Shown: piece by piece, positions 35,930 to 47,000 of the stretch
Layout of the letters: each line of letters starts with the position of its first letter
How positions within the stretch are numbered: the first letter of the stretch is position 1
NCBI GenBank assembly: GCA_013399015.1
Contig: VWZX01000860.1
Span: forward strand, 26,868-90,867
Source: Galbula dea
Taxonomy: Eukaryota; Chordata; Aves; Piciformes; Galbulidae
Length of the DNA stretch: 64,000 bases
Direction: 5' to 3'
Made by a program: the position numbers and the translations under genes
Notes under the pieces: generated by a model
Database searches by the model: none
What the model saw: the letters and a program-made list of their open reading frames with translations, nothing else
Told to the model about the DNA's origin: nothing

Positions 35930-36850
35930 GCTTAGTTGGAGGCTTGGAGCTTGAGGTGTTCCTCAGGGGTCACTGCTGGGTCCAGTCTTGTTCAACATCT
36001 TCATCAGTGATGTGGATGAAGGGACAGGGTTGGACCCTCAGCCATCTGGGTCCTAACTGGAAGGAGTGGGGGAGACCCCATCAGGCTGTGCTGCTGTTCA
36101 GGGAGAGCTGAGCAGGCTGAGAGTTGGGGGAGAGGAACCTCATGAAGGTCAATAGGGGCAAGTGGAGGGTCCTGCACCTGGGGAGGAATAACCTCATGGA
36201 GCAGGGCAGGGTAGGGGTTGAGCTGCTGGAAAGAAGCTCTGCAGAGAAGGAGGTGGCAGTGCTGGTGGACAACAAGGTCACCAAGAGGCAGCAATGTGTC
36301 CTCAAGGCCAAGAAGGTCAATGGTCTCCTGGGCTGCATGAAGAAGAGGGTGACCAGCAGGGCAAGGGAGGTTCTCCTTCCCCTCTACTTTGCCCTAGTGA
36401 GGCCACAGCTGGAGCCCTGGCTCCAGTTCTAGGCTCCCCAGGCCAAGAGGGACAAGGAACTGCTGGAGAGAGGCCAGCAGAGATGATGCTGAGGACATTG
36501 GAGCATCTGTGGAAGGAGGAAAGGCTGAGAGCCCTGGGGCTGCTTAGCCTGGAGAAGAGCAGCCCCAGAGGGGAGCTGCTGAAGGCTGGGGGCAAGAGGC
36601 TGGGTCCAGACTCTGCTGAGTGGTGGCCAGGGCCAGGCCAAGGGGCACTGGGCACCAACTGCAACCCAGGAGGAGAAACTTGTTTGGTGTGAAGGTGTCA
36701 GAGCCAGGCTGCCCAGAGAGGTTGTGGAGTCTCCTTGTGTGGAGAGCTTCCAACCCCAGCTGGAAGTGACCCTGGGCATCCTTTAGCAGTGGGGTTGGCC
36801 TAGATGACCTCCAGAGGTCCCTTCCAACCCCCACCATGCTGGGCTTCTGG
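35930..36850 (+). mobile_element. CR1, group A, longest copy (about 920 bp)
   Basis: It reaches upstream into the reverse-transcriptase palm: a decayed SLLGPVLFNIFISDVDEG stretch lies at about 35966-36020. The VLVDNKV block and the full tail follow. Confidence 0.94.
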
Positions 36851-37254
36851 GTTATCTGTCTGTCCCTCATGGATGATTTCCCCCAGGCAGATGCCTGGAG
36901 TTTTTCCAGCTTAATAACCATCTCCAACCAACCTATTTAGGCTGTTGGGAGAGGGTCCCATGGCTGCAGGGCACATGGCCTAAGCCATGTTTGTTCAAGG
37001 CATTGTCTGCTTGCTGCCTGGCTGCAGACTGCTGAGCTTGGAGAAGCTTCACATGTTGGGGCCTGCTGGGAAACCAGACCTTTCCTCCTGACAGCTCAGT
37101 GACTTTCCCACACCAGTTCATCTCTGCAAGTGGCAGCAAGTTCTTCATTGTTTTCTGTTCTTTCTGGGAACTAATGAGAGTTGTTTCATTTGGGTTTTTA
37201 ATTTCTCTTTTCTTTCTTTCTCCCTCTAATTTGGCCTTGACCACAAGAGGCTTA

Positions 37255-37370
37255 ACCCACTCAGCAGAGTCTGGCCCCAGCCTCTCGCCCTCAGCCTTGA
37301 GCTCTTGCACAGCATTGAGCAGCTCCCCTCTGGGGCTGCTCTTCTCCAGGCTAAGCAGCCTCAGCCATTA
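37255..37370 (-). mobile_element. CR1 fragment, group A
   Basis: Reverse of the LEKSSPRGELL region only. Confidence 0.85.
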
Positions 37371-37399
37371 AGGAGGAAAAATCTTACTTTCCTGTGAGA

Positions 37400-37492
37400 G
37401 ATTTGGGCAGCAGAGGTGGCTTTGGCAGTGTTAGGTTCATGGTTGGACTCCATGATCTTGGAGGTCTTCTCCAACCTAACTGATTCTATGGT
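37400..37492 (+). mobile_element. CR1 tail scrap, group B
   Basis: GGCAGTGTTAGGTTCATGG to CTGATTCTATGG. Confidence 0.82.
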
Positions 37493-37604
37493 TGGTTGAG
37501 CGTTGCTGCTCTCCTTGCTTAGGCTGCAGTGGTCTTTGTGCTGCTTCCCTTTGGGTTTCTTCTTCTCCTTCCAGCTTTTCCTAAAGGCTCAGTGAGATTT
37601 CACC

Positions 37605-37850
37605 TTTCTAAAGACTAAAAAGTCTCTCCCCAGCTTTCTTCTAGACCCCTTGAAGTCCTGCAAGGCCACCAGAAGTTCTCCTTAGAGCCTTCTCTTCTCC
37701 AGGCTCAACAACCCCAACTCTCTCAGCCTCTCCTCACAGCTTTCCAGCCCTCACATCATTTCTATGGCCTCCTCTGGCCCTGCTCCACCAGCTCCATGCC
37801 TCTCCTGGCCCCAGCACTGCAGCTGAGCTCTCCCCAGAGCAGAGGAGCTC
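37605..37850 (-). mobile_element. CR1 fragment, group C
   Basis: Reverse of the same block as 25180-25410. Confidence 0.87.
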
Positions 37851-38127
37851 TCAACAGCAGACCTTTGCCTTTGCAACTTGCTCTTAGCCAGGTCCAACTG
37901 CTTGCTGCTGTCTCCAGACACAGATTTCTGATGCATTTTGGGATTCCAGGGCATGGGGGGAGAAGCCAACACCAAGGTAGCTGAGGAGAGACAGCACAAG
38001 ACCATTGCTTGCTCTTCAGCATCCTTTCAAGGCTGAGCCATTCCTCTCTCTGCCTGTGTTCATCAGAAGGTTGGGGGTGAAGCTCATTCCTCTGGGTTCA
38101 GACTGGTCTGATCTGGGGAAGAGGCTG

Positions 38128-38310
38128 GTGCCTCTGAGGCCGTGGGTGGGCACCCAGGGTGCCTCTGAGGCCACAGGTGGGCACCCAGGGTGCCTCTGAG
38201 GCCACGGGTGGGCAGCCAGAGTCCCTCTGGGCCCAAGAGTGGGCACCCAGGGTGCCTCTGAGGCCGTGGGTGGGCACCGAGGGTGCCTCTGAGGCCATGA
38301 GTGGGCACTA
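38128..38310 (+). repeat. 31-bp tandem repeat, six units
   Basis: The unit starts GTGCCTCTGAGGCC and ends GTGGGCACCCAGG. Six consecutive copies are present, the fourth the most diverged and the last truncated. It lies between the 28.9-kb CpG island and MAPK4. Confidence 0.93.
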
Positions 38311-38624
38311 GTCTTTCTTCTAGGGTTGATTATTTCTTGGCCACTCTAATTGCAAAAGGTGCTGCCAGGTCATCACTCAGTTGGGGACTGAGCTGGAACC
38401 AAGGGCACCATGAAGCTCATGAGATAAAAGAGGATTCTTTCTTCCTTTGTAGTCTTACCACAGCAGATTTTCCTTTCCAGTGCTCCTAGAACTGGACTAA
38501 TTATTCATCATTAAGCTGATGAGGCAAAAATTTGGTCTCCTTCCATTGCATCTAGAGTAAGCCAAGAAGCTCAGTGTGAGAGCCACCACCCTGTCACCTC
38601 CAGCCCTAACCTGGTCACAGCAAC

Positions 38625-38998
38625 CACCATGGAGCTTGTCCAGAAAAGGGCAAGGAAGGTGGGGAAGGGTCTAGAGGCCAAGTGCTGTGAGGAGCAGCTG
38701 AGGGACCTGGGGTTGGTTAGGCTGGAGAAGAAGAGGCTGAGAGGAGACCTTAGTCTCTCCAACTCCCTGCCAGGAGGTTGGAGCCAGGTGGAGGTTGGTC
38801 TCTTCTCCCAAGGAACAAGAGGAAACAGCCTCAGGTTGGACCAGGGAAGGTTGAGGTTGGACATCAGGAACAGTTTCTTCCCCAGAAGGGTTGTCAAGGC
38901 CTGGCCCAAGCTGCTCAGGACAGTGGTGGAGTCCTGGAGGACTTGCAAAGCCCTGGAGATGTGATGCTGAAGGCCATGGTGACTTGGCAGTGTTAACA
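38625..38998 (+). mobile_element. CR1 fragment, group B
   Basis: From the AAGGGCAAGGAAGG block to a shortened tail lacking the terminal repeat. Confidence 0.9.
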
Positions 38999-38999
38999 A

Positions 39000-39800
39000 T
39001 TAGTCTAGGAGATCTGCAGCACAGGTTTAGGAAACTCAGGTTGGTCACCACCACTGGAGCAGCTCCAGTTGTACCACAGCCAGCTCTGGTTGCTCCCCAA
39101 GTCCTAGCTAGCCCTTCAACCTTCAGGTGGTCCTCAGACCTCACCACCACCACCTCCTCAGAGCTTTAAGCAACTCATGCTCCCTTCCCACAGCCACTCA
39201 GACCTAACCTTCTCACTCTTCCTTCCTCTTCTCCTTGCAGAACCTCAAGATGTATTGACCTCCTTTGGCCTCTTCTCTCCCAGCCATTGTCTTCTCTCTT
39301 CTGACCATGGCACTTCTCTGGCTTGCACATTCCTGCTCTCTAGAGAAGCTTTCTCTCTTCACTCCCTGCATGTAAAAACCAGCATTAAATCATTGCTGGG
39401 TTAATGAGAGGCTGTAATTAGTTTTTGCTTCCAGCTCTAGGAGCAAGCAGCATTTGCCAAACTAAGTGTTGGCAGATGTTCTTCAGAGGGCATCCCTGCC
39501 CTGCTTTATGTCCTTCCTATGGTCCACACAGCTTTGTTTTAACCATGAACTGCTTCCTAGAGCCTGAAGGGTTGTGTTTCTCCTCCACCTTTCCTGGTTT
39601 GATGGTTGCAAACCTAACCAAAGCTCAGCAGTTGATGTTTGCCTTATCATTCCTTGGAGAAACTTCTGCTGGAGAGCAAGGAGGGGACCTCACTCATGAT
39701 GCCTGATGCTTGGGGGAGTGAAGGAGCAGGTTGTGAACCCACTGCTAGGTTAGTGGAGCAACTCTGGTGGTGATCCAGGACAGTTCTCTGCACCTCTTGC
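39000..39800. other. Unassigned sequence upstream of MAPK4
   Basis: A pyrimidine tract with CTCCTTGCAG at 39231-39240 resembles a splice acceptor, but no coding exon follows. It could begin a non-coding exon. Confidence 0.35.
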
Positions 39801-39804
39801 CTTC

Positions 39805-39910
39805 CTAGAATCATTGAGGTTGGAAAAGACCTCCAAGATCATGGAGTCCAACCATGCCAAGTCACCCCTAAAGCCTGACCCTCAGCACCACATCTCCACC
39901 TGGTTTTGAA
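39805..39910 (-). mobile_element. CR1 tail fragment, group B
   Basis: Opens with the reversed tail (TAGAATCATTGAGGTTGG). Confidence 0.85.
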
Positions 39911-40374
39911 GGGATAACTAATAAAACCCTGAAAGGTCACAGGTTTGGGAAGGCTGACCTTTAGAAAGCTATTTACATCTCCTCTTGTCTTCCAGGAGTT
40001 GAGACCTGCTGAGGGATAACCTTGCAGCACAAGGAGCTCCTCCAGCAAGCTGGGAAAGGCAGATGGCCCTTGGCATCACCAAGGAAAGAGGTACCAGGAG
40101 AAGGTGTTGCAACTGCAAACATCAAAACCCAATCAAAGGAGTTTTGGGCTGGAAGACATCATGAGCTTCATCTACTGGTGGGAAAATTGAGGTCTTCTCA
40201 TCCCCAAAAAGGAGGGAAGAGAAGGGGGGTGAAGCTTTGCTGACTGCTGCCTGGATGGAGAACAAGCTGTCAAGACCTGCAGGCAAGGTGGGGTTAGGCC
40301 AACCTTGGGGCCATGGGGTTGCTTTGGCTTCTGCCCCATGGTGAGGCCATCAGGCTACCTCAGCACTGAGACAC

Positions 40375-40826
40375 CAGGGACAAGGGACTGGACCTCCAGC
40401 CCTGCTCTTGGCCATCATCTTGAGGCCATCAGAGAAGGAAAACAAGCAAGGGGCTGGACCTTCTGCCCTGCACTTGGGCATCATCTTGAGGCCATCAGAG
40501 AAGGAAAACAAGCAAGGGCCTTCACTTGGCCATCATCTTGAGGCCATCAGAGAAGGAAAACAAGCAAGGGGCTGGGCCTCCAGCCCTGCACTTGGGCATC
40601 CTCTTGAAGCCATCAGGGAAGGAAAACAAGCAAGGGCCTGCACTTGGGCATCATCTTGAGGCCATCAGAGAAGGAAAACAAGCAAGAGGCTGGACCTTCT
40701 GCCCTGCACTTGGGCATCATCTTGAGGCCATCAGAGAAGGAAAACAAGCAAGAGGCTGGACCTTCTGCCCTGCACTTGGGCATCATCTTGAGGCCATCAG
40801 AGAAGGAAAACAAGCCAGTGACTGGA
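40375..40826 (+). repeat. 66/52-bp alternating tandem repeat
   Basis: CATCATCTTGAGGCCATCAG recurs (one copy diverged) at 40413, 40479, 40531, 40597, 40649, 40715 and 40781, giving spacings of 66, 52, 66, 52, 66 and 66. The short form lacks 14 bp in the segment between AACAAGCAAG and the next CTTGG. The array stops about 250 bp before the MAPK4 ATG. Confidence 0.95.
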
Positions 40827-41077
40827 AAAATGGTCCCAGCTCTGATCTTCTAGCCTCCAGAAGAACCTTTCTTGTTTTGCTGGAGATCTTGGGGTTGGGT
40901 TTATTCCACCTTTCTTGAAGAGTCTCTTCTCCAGCAGTTGTCTCTGTGCCATCTCAAAGCCATGAACTCAACACCAGGCTCCCTTTCAACTGGTTCTCCA
41001 CCAACCCTTCCAAGTTGGAAGCCCTTGGATTCTTGAAGCTTTCCAAGTGAGGGAAAGAGGAGAAGAACCCCAAGAGG

Positions 41078-44000
41078 ATGGCGGAGAAATGCGATTGCAT
41101 CGCGAGCATGTACGGCTACGACCTGGGCTGTCGCTTCCTTAACTTTCGCCCTTTGGGTTTTGGGGCCAATGGCTTGGTCCTCTCAGCCCTAGACAGTAAG
41201 AGAGGTCAGAAGGTAGCAGTGAAGAAGATCACCATCAGTGATGCCCAAAGCCTGAAGCATGCTTTCCGTGAGATCAAAATCATTCGCCGCTTGGAGCATG
41301 AGAACATCGTGAAGGTCTATGAGGTGTTGGGCCCCAAAGGGACTAACCTTCATGAGGACTTCTTCAAGTTCAAGGTGGTCTACATTGTCCAAGAGTACAT
41401 GGAAACAGACTTGGCTAGGTTGTTAGAACAAGGGAAGCTTGCTGAGGAACATGCCAAGCTCTTCATGTACCAACTGCTGCGTGGTTTGAAGTACATCCAT
41501 TCGGCCAACGTTCTCCACAGGGACCTCAAACCAGCCAACATCTTCATCAGCCCAGAGGATCTGGTGCTGAAGATTGGGGATTTTGGCTTGGCCAGAATTG
41601 TGGATCAACATTATTCACACAAGGTAGGTGATGCCCAAGTGATGAGGTGGGTGTTGGCTTGATTGGCACAGGGAGGGGGAAGTGGTTAGGTCGTGATGGA
41701 GCTTCTCAGGCTGCTGCTGAGGTGGTCACTGGGGGTGGTTGGCCTCCTTGGGCTAAGCTACTTAGGCAAAGCTCATGGGTTGAGCTCTGCTAAGCTAGTC
41801 CCAAGGTTCTCCAGTGCTGCAGGGAGAGTTCCAGTGTAGCTCTGCTGTCTTTTGTTGCTTTATCTCCTACAGAAATGGCTTTGTCCTCACTTCTGTGCCA
41901 AGTGGCTTCTTCAAAACCCAACTCTGTTTGAATTGGGAATGACCAGGGGCAGGAGATGTCCAGAATCCTCCAGGCCTCAAGCCTCAGTATCCCCTGTGAT
42001 CCATTGGTCCATGCATGTCTTCTCACAGTCATACAGTTGTTTGGGTTGGAAGAGATCTCCAGGATCATCAAGTCCAACCAGCAATGAATGCCAGGTCACC
42101 ACTAATCCATGGCCCTCAGCACCACATCTCCAGGGCTTTGCAAGCCCTCCAGGGATGGGGACTCCACCACTGGCCTGGGCAGCCTGGGCCAGGCCTTGAC
42201 AACCCTTTCAAGGAAGACATTGTTCCCAATATCCAACCTAAACCTTCCCTGGTCCAACTTGAGGCTGTTTCCTCTTGTTTCTTGGGAGAAGAGACCAACT
42301 CCCACCTGGCTCCAACCTCCTCTTCTCCAGCCTAACCAACCCCAGGTCCCTCAGCTGCTCCTCACAACACTTGTGCTCTCTTCCCATCTTCCTTCCTTGC
42401 CCTTCTCTGCACACACTCCAGCACCTCAAGGTCCTTCTTGGAGTCATGTCCTTCTTGTGGCAGTTTAGCTTTTCCTCTTCTGCTGGTGTCACCAGCCACT
42501 TCTCCATCTGCCCAGGGATGGCTGGAACTCTCCCAAAAAGGCATTTTCTAACAGGGAATGAGTGAGCCACAGGCTCACTAGGGAGGAAGGCAAGAGGAGA
42601 AGGGAAAAGCTGGCAGGAGGATGGGGCTTCATGGTAGGACAGATCTTTGCCAGGTGCTGTCACATGAACACCTTTCTGATTCCACCCAGGGGTGGAGGAG
42701 GCTGGAGAATCAGCTTCCACCCTGCTGCCAACCAGCCCTGAGCAGAACAGGGATCCTTAAACCCCAAATTTTAGTGCTACCAAGAGACACTGCCCAAAAG
42801 CAGATAATCTTCTGCTCCCTGGGTGCTTAATGGCTGTAAAAGTCTTGGAGATCCAAAGCTCTGAGGGCAGTGCAGAGCTCCACCTCTAGCTTCTTCTCCA
42901 CCTCTGCCCTAGGGAGGCCACAGCTGGAGCCCTGGGTCCAATTTTGGGCTCCCCAGGTGAAGAGAGACAAGGAACTGCTGGAGAGAGGCCAGCAGAGGCT
43001 GGGAAGGTGCTGAGGGGTCTGGATCATCTGTGGGAGGAGGAAAGGCTGAGAGCCCTGGGGCTGCTTAGCCTGGAGAAGAGCAGCCCCAGAGGGGAGCTGC
43101 TCAATGCTGAGCAAGAGCTGCAGGCTGGGGGCAAGAGGCTGGGGCCAGACTCTGCTGAGTGGTGGCCAGGGCCAGGCCAAGGGGCACTGGGCACCAACTG
43201 GGAGCCAGGAGGAGAAACTGGTTTGGTGTGAGGGTGTTGGAGCCCTGGCCCAGGCTGGGCAGAGAGGTTGTGGAGTCTCCTTGTGTGGAGAACTTCCAAT
43301 CCCAGCTGGAGGTGATGGTGGTCAACCTTCTGTGGCTGCCCCTGGTTGGCCTAGCTGACCTCCAGAGGTCCCTTCCAACCCTCCCATGCTGAAATTCTGT
43401 GGTTAACTAGAGATGAAATCAGAAGTACATTGCAAAGTGGTCAACTTTAGAAGATCCAAGCCCTGTGCTTGCAGATCTTGAGCTGAGAAGGTGTCTCCAC
43501 CTTCCCATCCTGCTAGGCTCTAGCTATGACCCACCCAAGTCCTTCCCTAATGTGCCTGACTTCCCAAATGTCTCAGGTGGTGGAATGGAGCTTTCTAGAA
43601 TCCAAGCCCTTTACCAGTGACCTGAAATCACTTTTGCAGGTGAGATCTTCCCATCTAGGCCATGGAAACCATCTGTCCTGAGCAGAAGAAGATGCTTCAA
43701 TCCCACCATCCCAACCAGCAAAGAAGTTTTGGGGGGAGCAGCAATTGCTCTGCCACCTTCACCCCCTCCTATCCCAAAGCTTCTCTGTTTCCACTTTGCT
43801 TTCCTTGCCAGGGATCCAGAAGTGTGCTGAGCAGGTTTCTCTGAGGCTGGGCCCATGGTGAGAAGCAGAAAAGCTCTCTTGGAAGGTCCCTGACATCTCT
43901 GCTTCTTGGCTTTCTTTTCAGGGTTACCTTTCTGAAGGCTTGGTGACAAAATGGTATCGGTCTCCTCATCTTCTCCTCTCACCCAACAACTACACCAAAG

Positions 44001-47000
44001 CCATTGACATGTGGGCAGCTGGTTGCATCCTGGCTGAGATGCTGACAGGAAGGATGCTGTTTGCTGGTAGGTTCCTTGCTCCTCTGGTTGATTTCTTCTT
44101 CTTTCTATCCCATTAGAAGGCTTTTTTTTTTTTAGGCTGGCAGAAGGAATTCTCTATGCCAGCTAACACCTGGGCTGCTCTGCTTGCTTGGGAGATGTCT
44201 CCAGAATAAGCTGGAGTGGCACAACCTCTGCTTGCTTGCTGCAAACTTCCTTGATCCAAGCAAGGGAGGGAGATGCAAACTTCCTGGAGGCAAGCAGGGG
44301 ATGGAGGACAGCTCCTGGTTTGGTTTTCACTCAACCTTCTTGGACTTGCATGGAAAGGACACATGGGTGTGATGATACCCAAGGCTGGTTGGGGTCAACA
44401 GTGCTTCCAGCCTGAGCTTTGTTGGGCAGAGATGAGCTCATGCCAAAAGCAAAACCCCAAACAAAGAAGAATTCAGCTGAACCAACAAAACCTTCTGCTG
44501 TTTCTGGCTTGCCACCAGAAAAAGAAAAGCTTTCTGTTAGGAGGAGGCTAAAAATAGATCACAGGGGGGAGGGAGGAGGACAGGAGACAAGGTGGTCCTG
44601 TGGTAGGAGGTTTGGACTTTGTGCTGTGGAGCCCAAAAGTGACCCCAGGATTCCAGGGGTGGCCTCCCCAGTGCCCAGCCCAGGAGGACAATCCCTGCCC
44701 TAGTCCTGCTGCTCCAAGCCAGGCTGCTGGTGGCCTCCTTGCCCACCTGGACACTCTGCTGCCTCATCTTCAGCTGCTCTCAACCAACCATCCCAGGTCC
44801 CACTGGGCAACTTCTGCTGCCTGATGTCATTCAGGACCAAAGCAGCCACTCTCTCTTTGCCTCCCTTCTCTCAGCCTGCAGCAATGCTTCTCCTTGGCTG
44901 CCTCTCCATCTCCCAGCAGTGGTTGGAATGACCAAGCTTGAACACATTTGGTTGAGCAGCTGCTCCCAGAGTTTGTGTAAATAAATGATTAGAAGCATTA
45001 ATAATGGAGAAGGATCTTCTCTTCCCCAGTGCTTCAACTCAGCAGTGCAGAGCTCTGCAGCCAGGGTTTGCTTGCAGCTGCCCTCTTGCCTCTTCCTTGC
45101 TCCTGTTTGCAGCTTCCATACCTCTTTTGGGTAAGCCAGACATGAAGCAGTTGATAGCATTTCAGGGACATCATTAAAATCACTTCCCTCTCCTTCTTCT
45201 TCACCTCAGTCTCTCCTCCCCCAACTCTCCAAGTCCAGGGAGTCCAGAAACTCCTCAGCCTTGTCTGCTCCTGTCACCTCCTCAGGACATATCCCCAAAT
45301 CATGGACATCTGCATGTGCTGCTTGTCCCTTTGAGCTTGCTGGGAGTTGCTGGGCTTGAGTGAGATCTTGAGGCAGCTCTGCTGGTCACTCCTCCTTGCT
45401 GAGCTGTGCTTTGCACCATGGAAGGGTCTCCAAGCTCTTAAGGTGTTGCCTTTCCAGGCCAGAGCCCTAGGTAGACTAGAGACTAGAGCAGCAGAAGCCA
45501 ACCCTAGGCCAGCTGGTCTTGGTCCTGCAGGAGTTGACCCCAAGGGTAGAAGCTAACAGCAAGCTATCTACCCCCTAAATGTCCAAGCTGATCCCTGAAG
45601 CTCTCTCTTCATGGGCAAAACCAGCTCCAGGATGTCCTTCCTTTGGCCTCTGTGTCTGCCTCCACTATTGCTCAGAAAGAATAAGGTACCTGTGATGTCC
45701 CAGCTTGGATCTGCTGGTGTCTAAAGAGGAGGAGAAGAAACCCCAATGACTCCAAGCAACTCCAACTGGCAACCATTTAGATGACAGCATGGCTTCATCT
45801 TGCCTTAGGAGAAGGAGTTTTGCCCCTAGCCAGCTGCAGGAGGAGACTTTGGAAGAGTCCTGGGTCAGCAGCAACTCCTCCCTGTGGGAAAGAACAACCA
45901 TATAGTTCCCAGAAGGTTGCAAAGCTCCAGGCATTGTCTTCTGCTGGCTAAATTGAGCTTAGAGCATGCTTAGCTTAAGTCAAGATCATTAAGTCTGGAG
46001 TCTTATCTCAGGAGGCTTCAGTGACCTGGTGGCTTTTGAGGTGCAGCTATCACTTTCTGCTTTCATTCTCCTGCAGCAGCAGAGAGAGATCCACCAGAGG
46101 CCTCTTCTCTGGGTGATGTGGTAGCTTTGGGTTTAGCAGAGCTCCAGGAGGGGCCCAAGAAATGAAGCTTCCAGGAGCATAGGATGTTTCCAACAGCTCC
46201 AAGCTGGTTTGCAAACAGGAGCAGCATCATGGAGTGGTTACAGCTCCCTCCAGTGACTCTTCCACCCTCTGCTGCCACCTTGCATCTGAAAGCATCATCA
46301 AGTCCAACCATCAAGCTAGCACCACCATGCCCTTAAAGGTCATTTAGAAGCCATCAGAGCTGATATTCATCTCCTTCCATCACACAGGATGAAGCCCACC
46401 AGTGGATAATAAGTCCAAGGTCATCTAGTCCAACCCCCCTGCAGCCAGAGCAGGTTGCTCCCAGCCCCAACCAACCTGACCTGGGATGGTTCCAGGGATG
46501 GGACATCTCCCACCTCTCTGGGCAACCTGGGCCAGGCTCTCCCCACTCTCAACCCAAAACATTTCTTCCTTCTCTCTAGTCTAAATCTACCCTCAATGGG
46601 TATCTGGAAGCATCTCACCTGTAGCTCTGCCTTGGACATCTATGTAGATAAGAGAATCCAAAGATGGGATGGGGAGCAGAGAAATGTCCTGGGGACCTCA
46701 TTTCACCTGGCTTCTAAGAAGGTGGTGAGGACATTGTCCTTGGAGCAAAGAATGGTGGCTAAGGCCAGGAAACATCAGGGCAGAGGTGGGTGGGAGGTGT
46801 ATGGCACTAGGGTGACATGGTACCTGGTATTATCAGCCTCCCCTATCTCCATTTAACTTATGGCTCTGTTTTCTGCCTCTTTAGGATGTCATGAGTTGGA
46901 ACAGATGCAGCTTATTCTGGAGACAATCCCTGTTATCCATGAAGAGGACAAAGAGGAGCTGCTCAAAGTGATGCCCATGTTCATCAACAGCACATGGGAA

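Noticed and set aside
40375..40826. CRISPR-like array
   Set aside because: Units are contiguous repeats without unique spacers, in a vertebrate locus.
40526..40918. Coding minisatellite exon
   Set aside because: The 52-bp units shift the frame, and no splice-bounded frame joins MAPK4.
41189..41611. Minus-strand ORFs inside MAPK4 exon
   Set aside because: Shadows of the conserved kinase frame.
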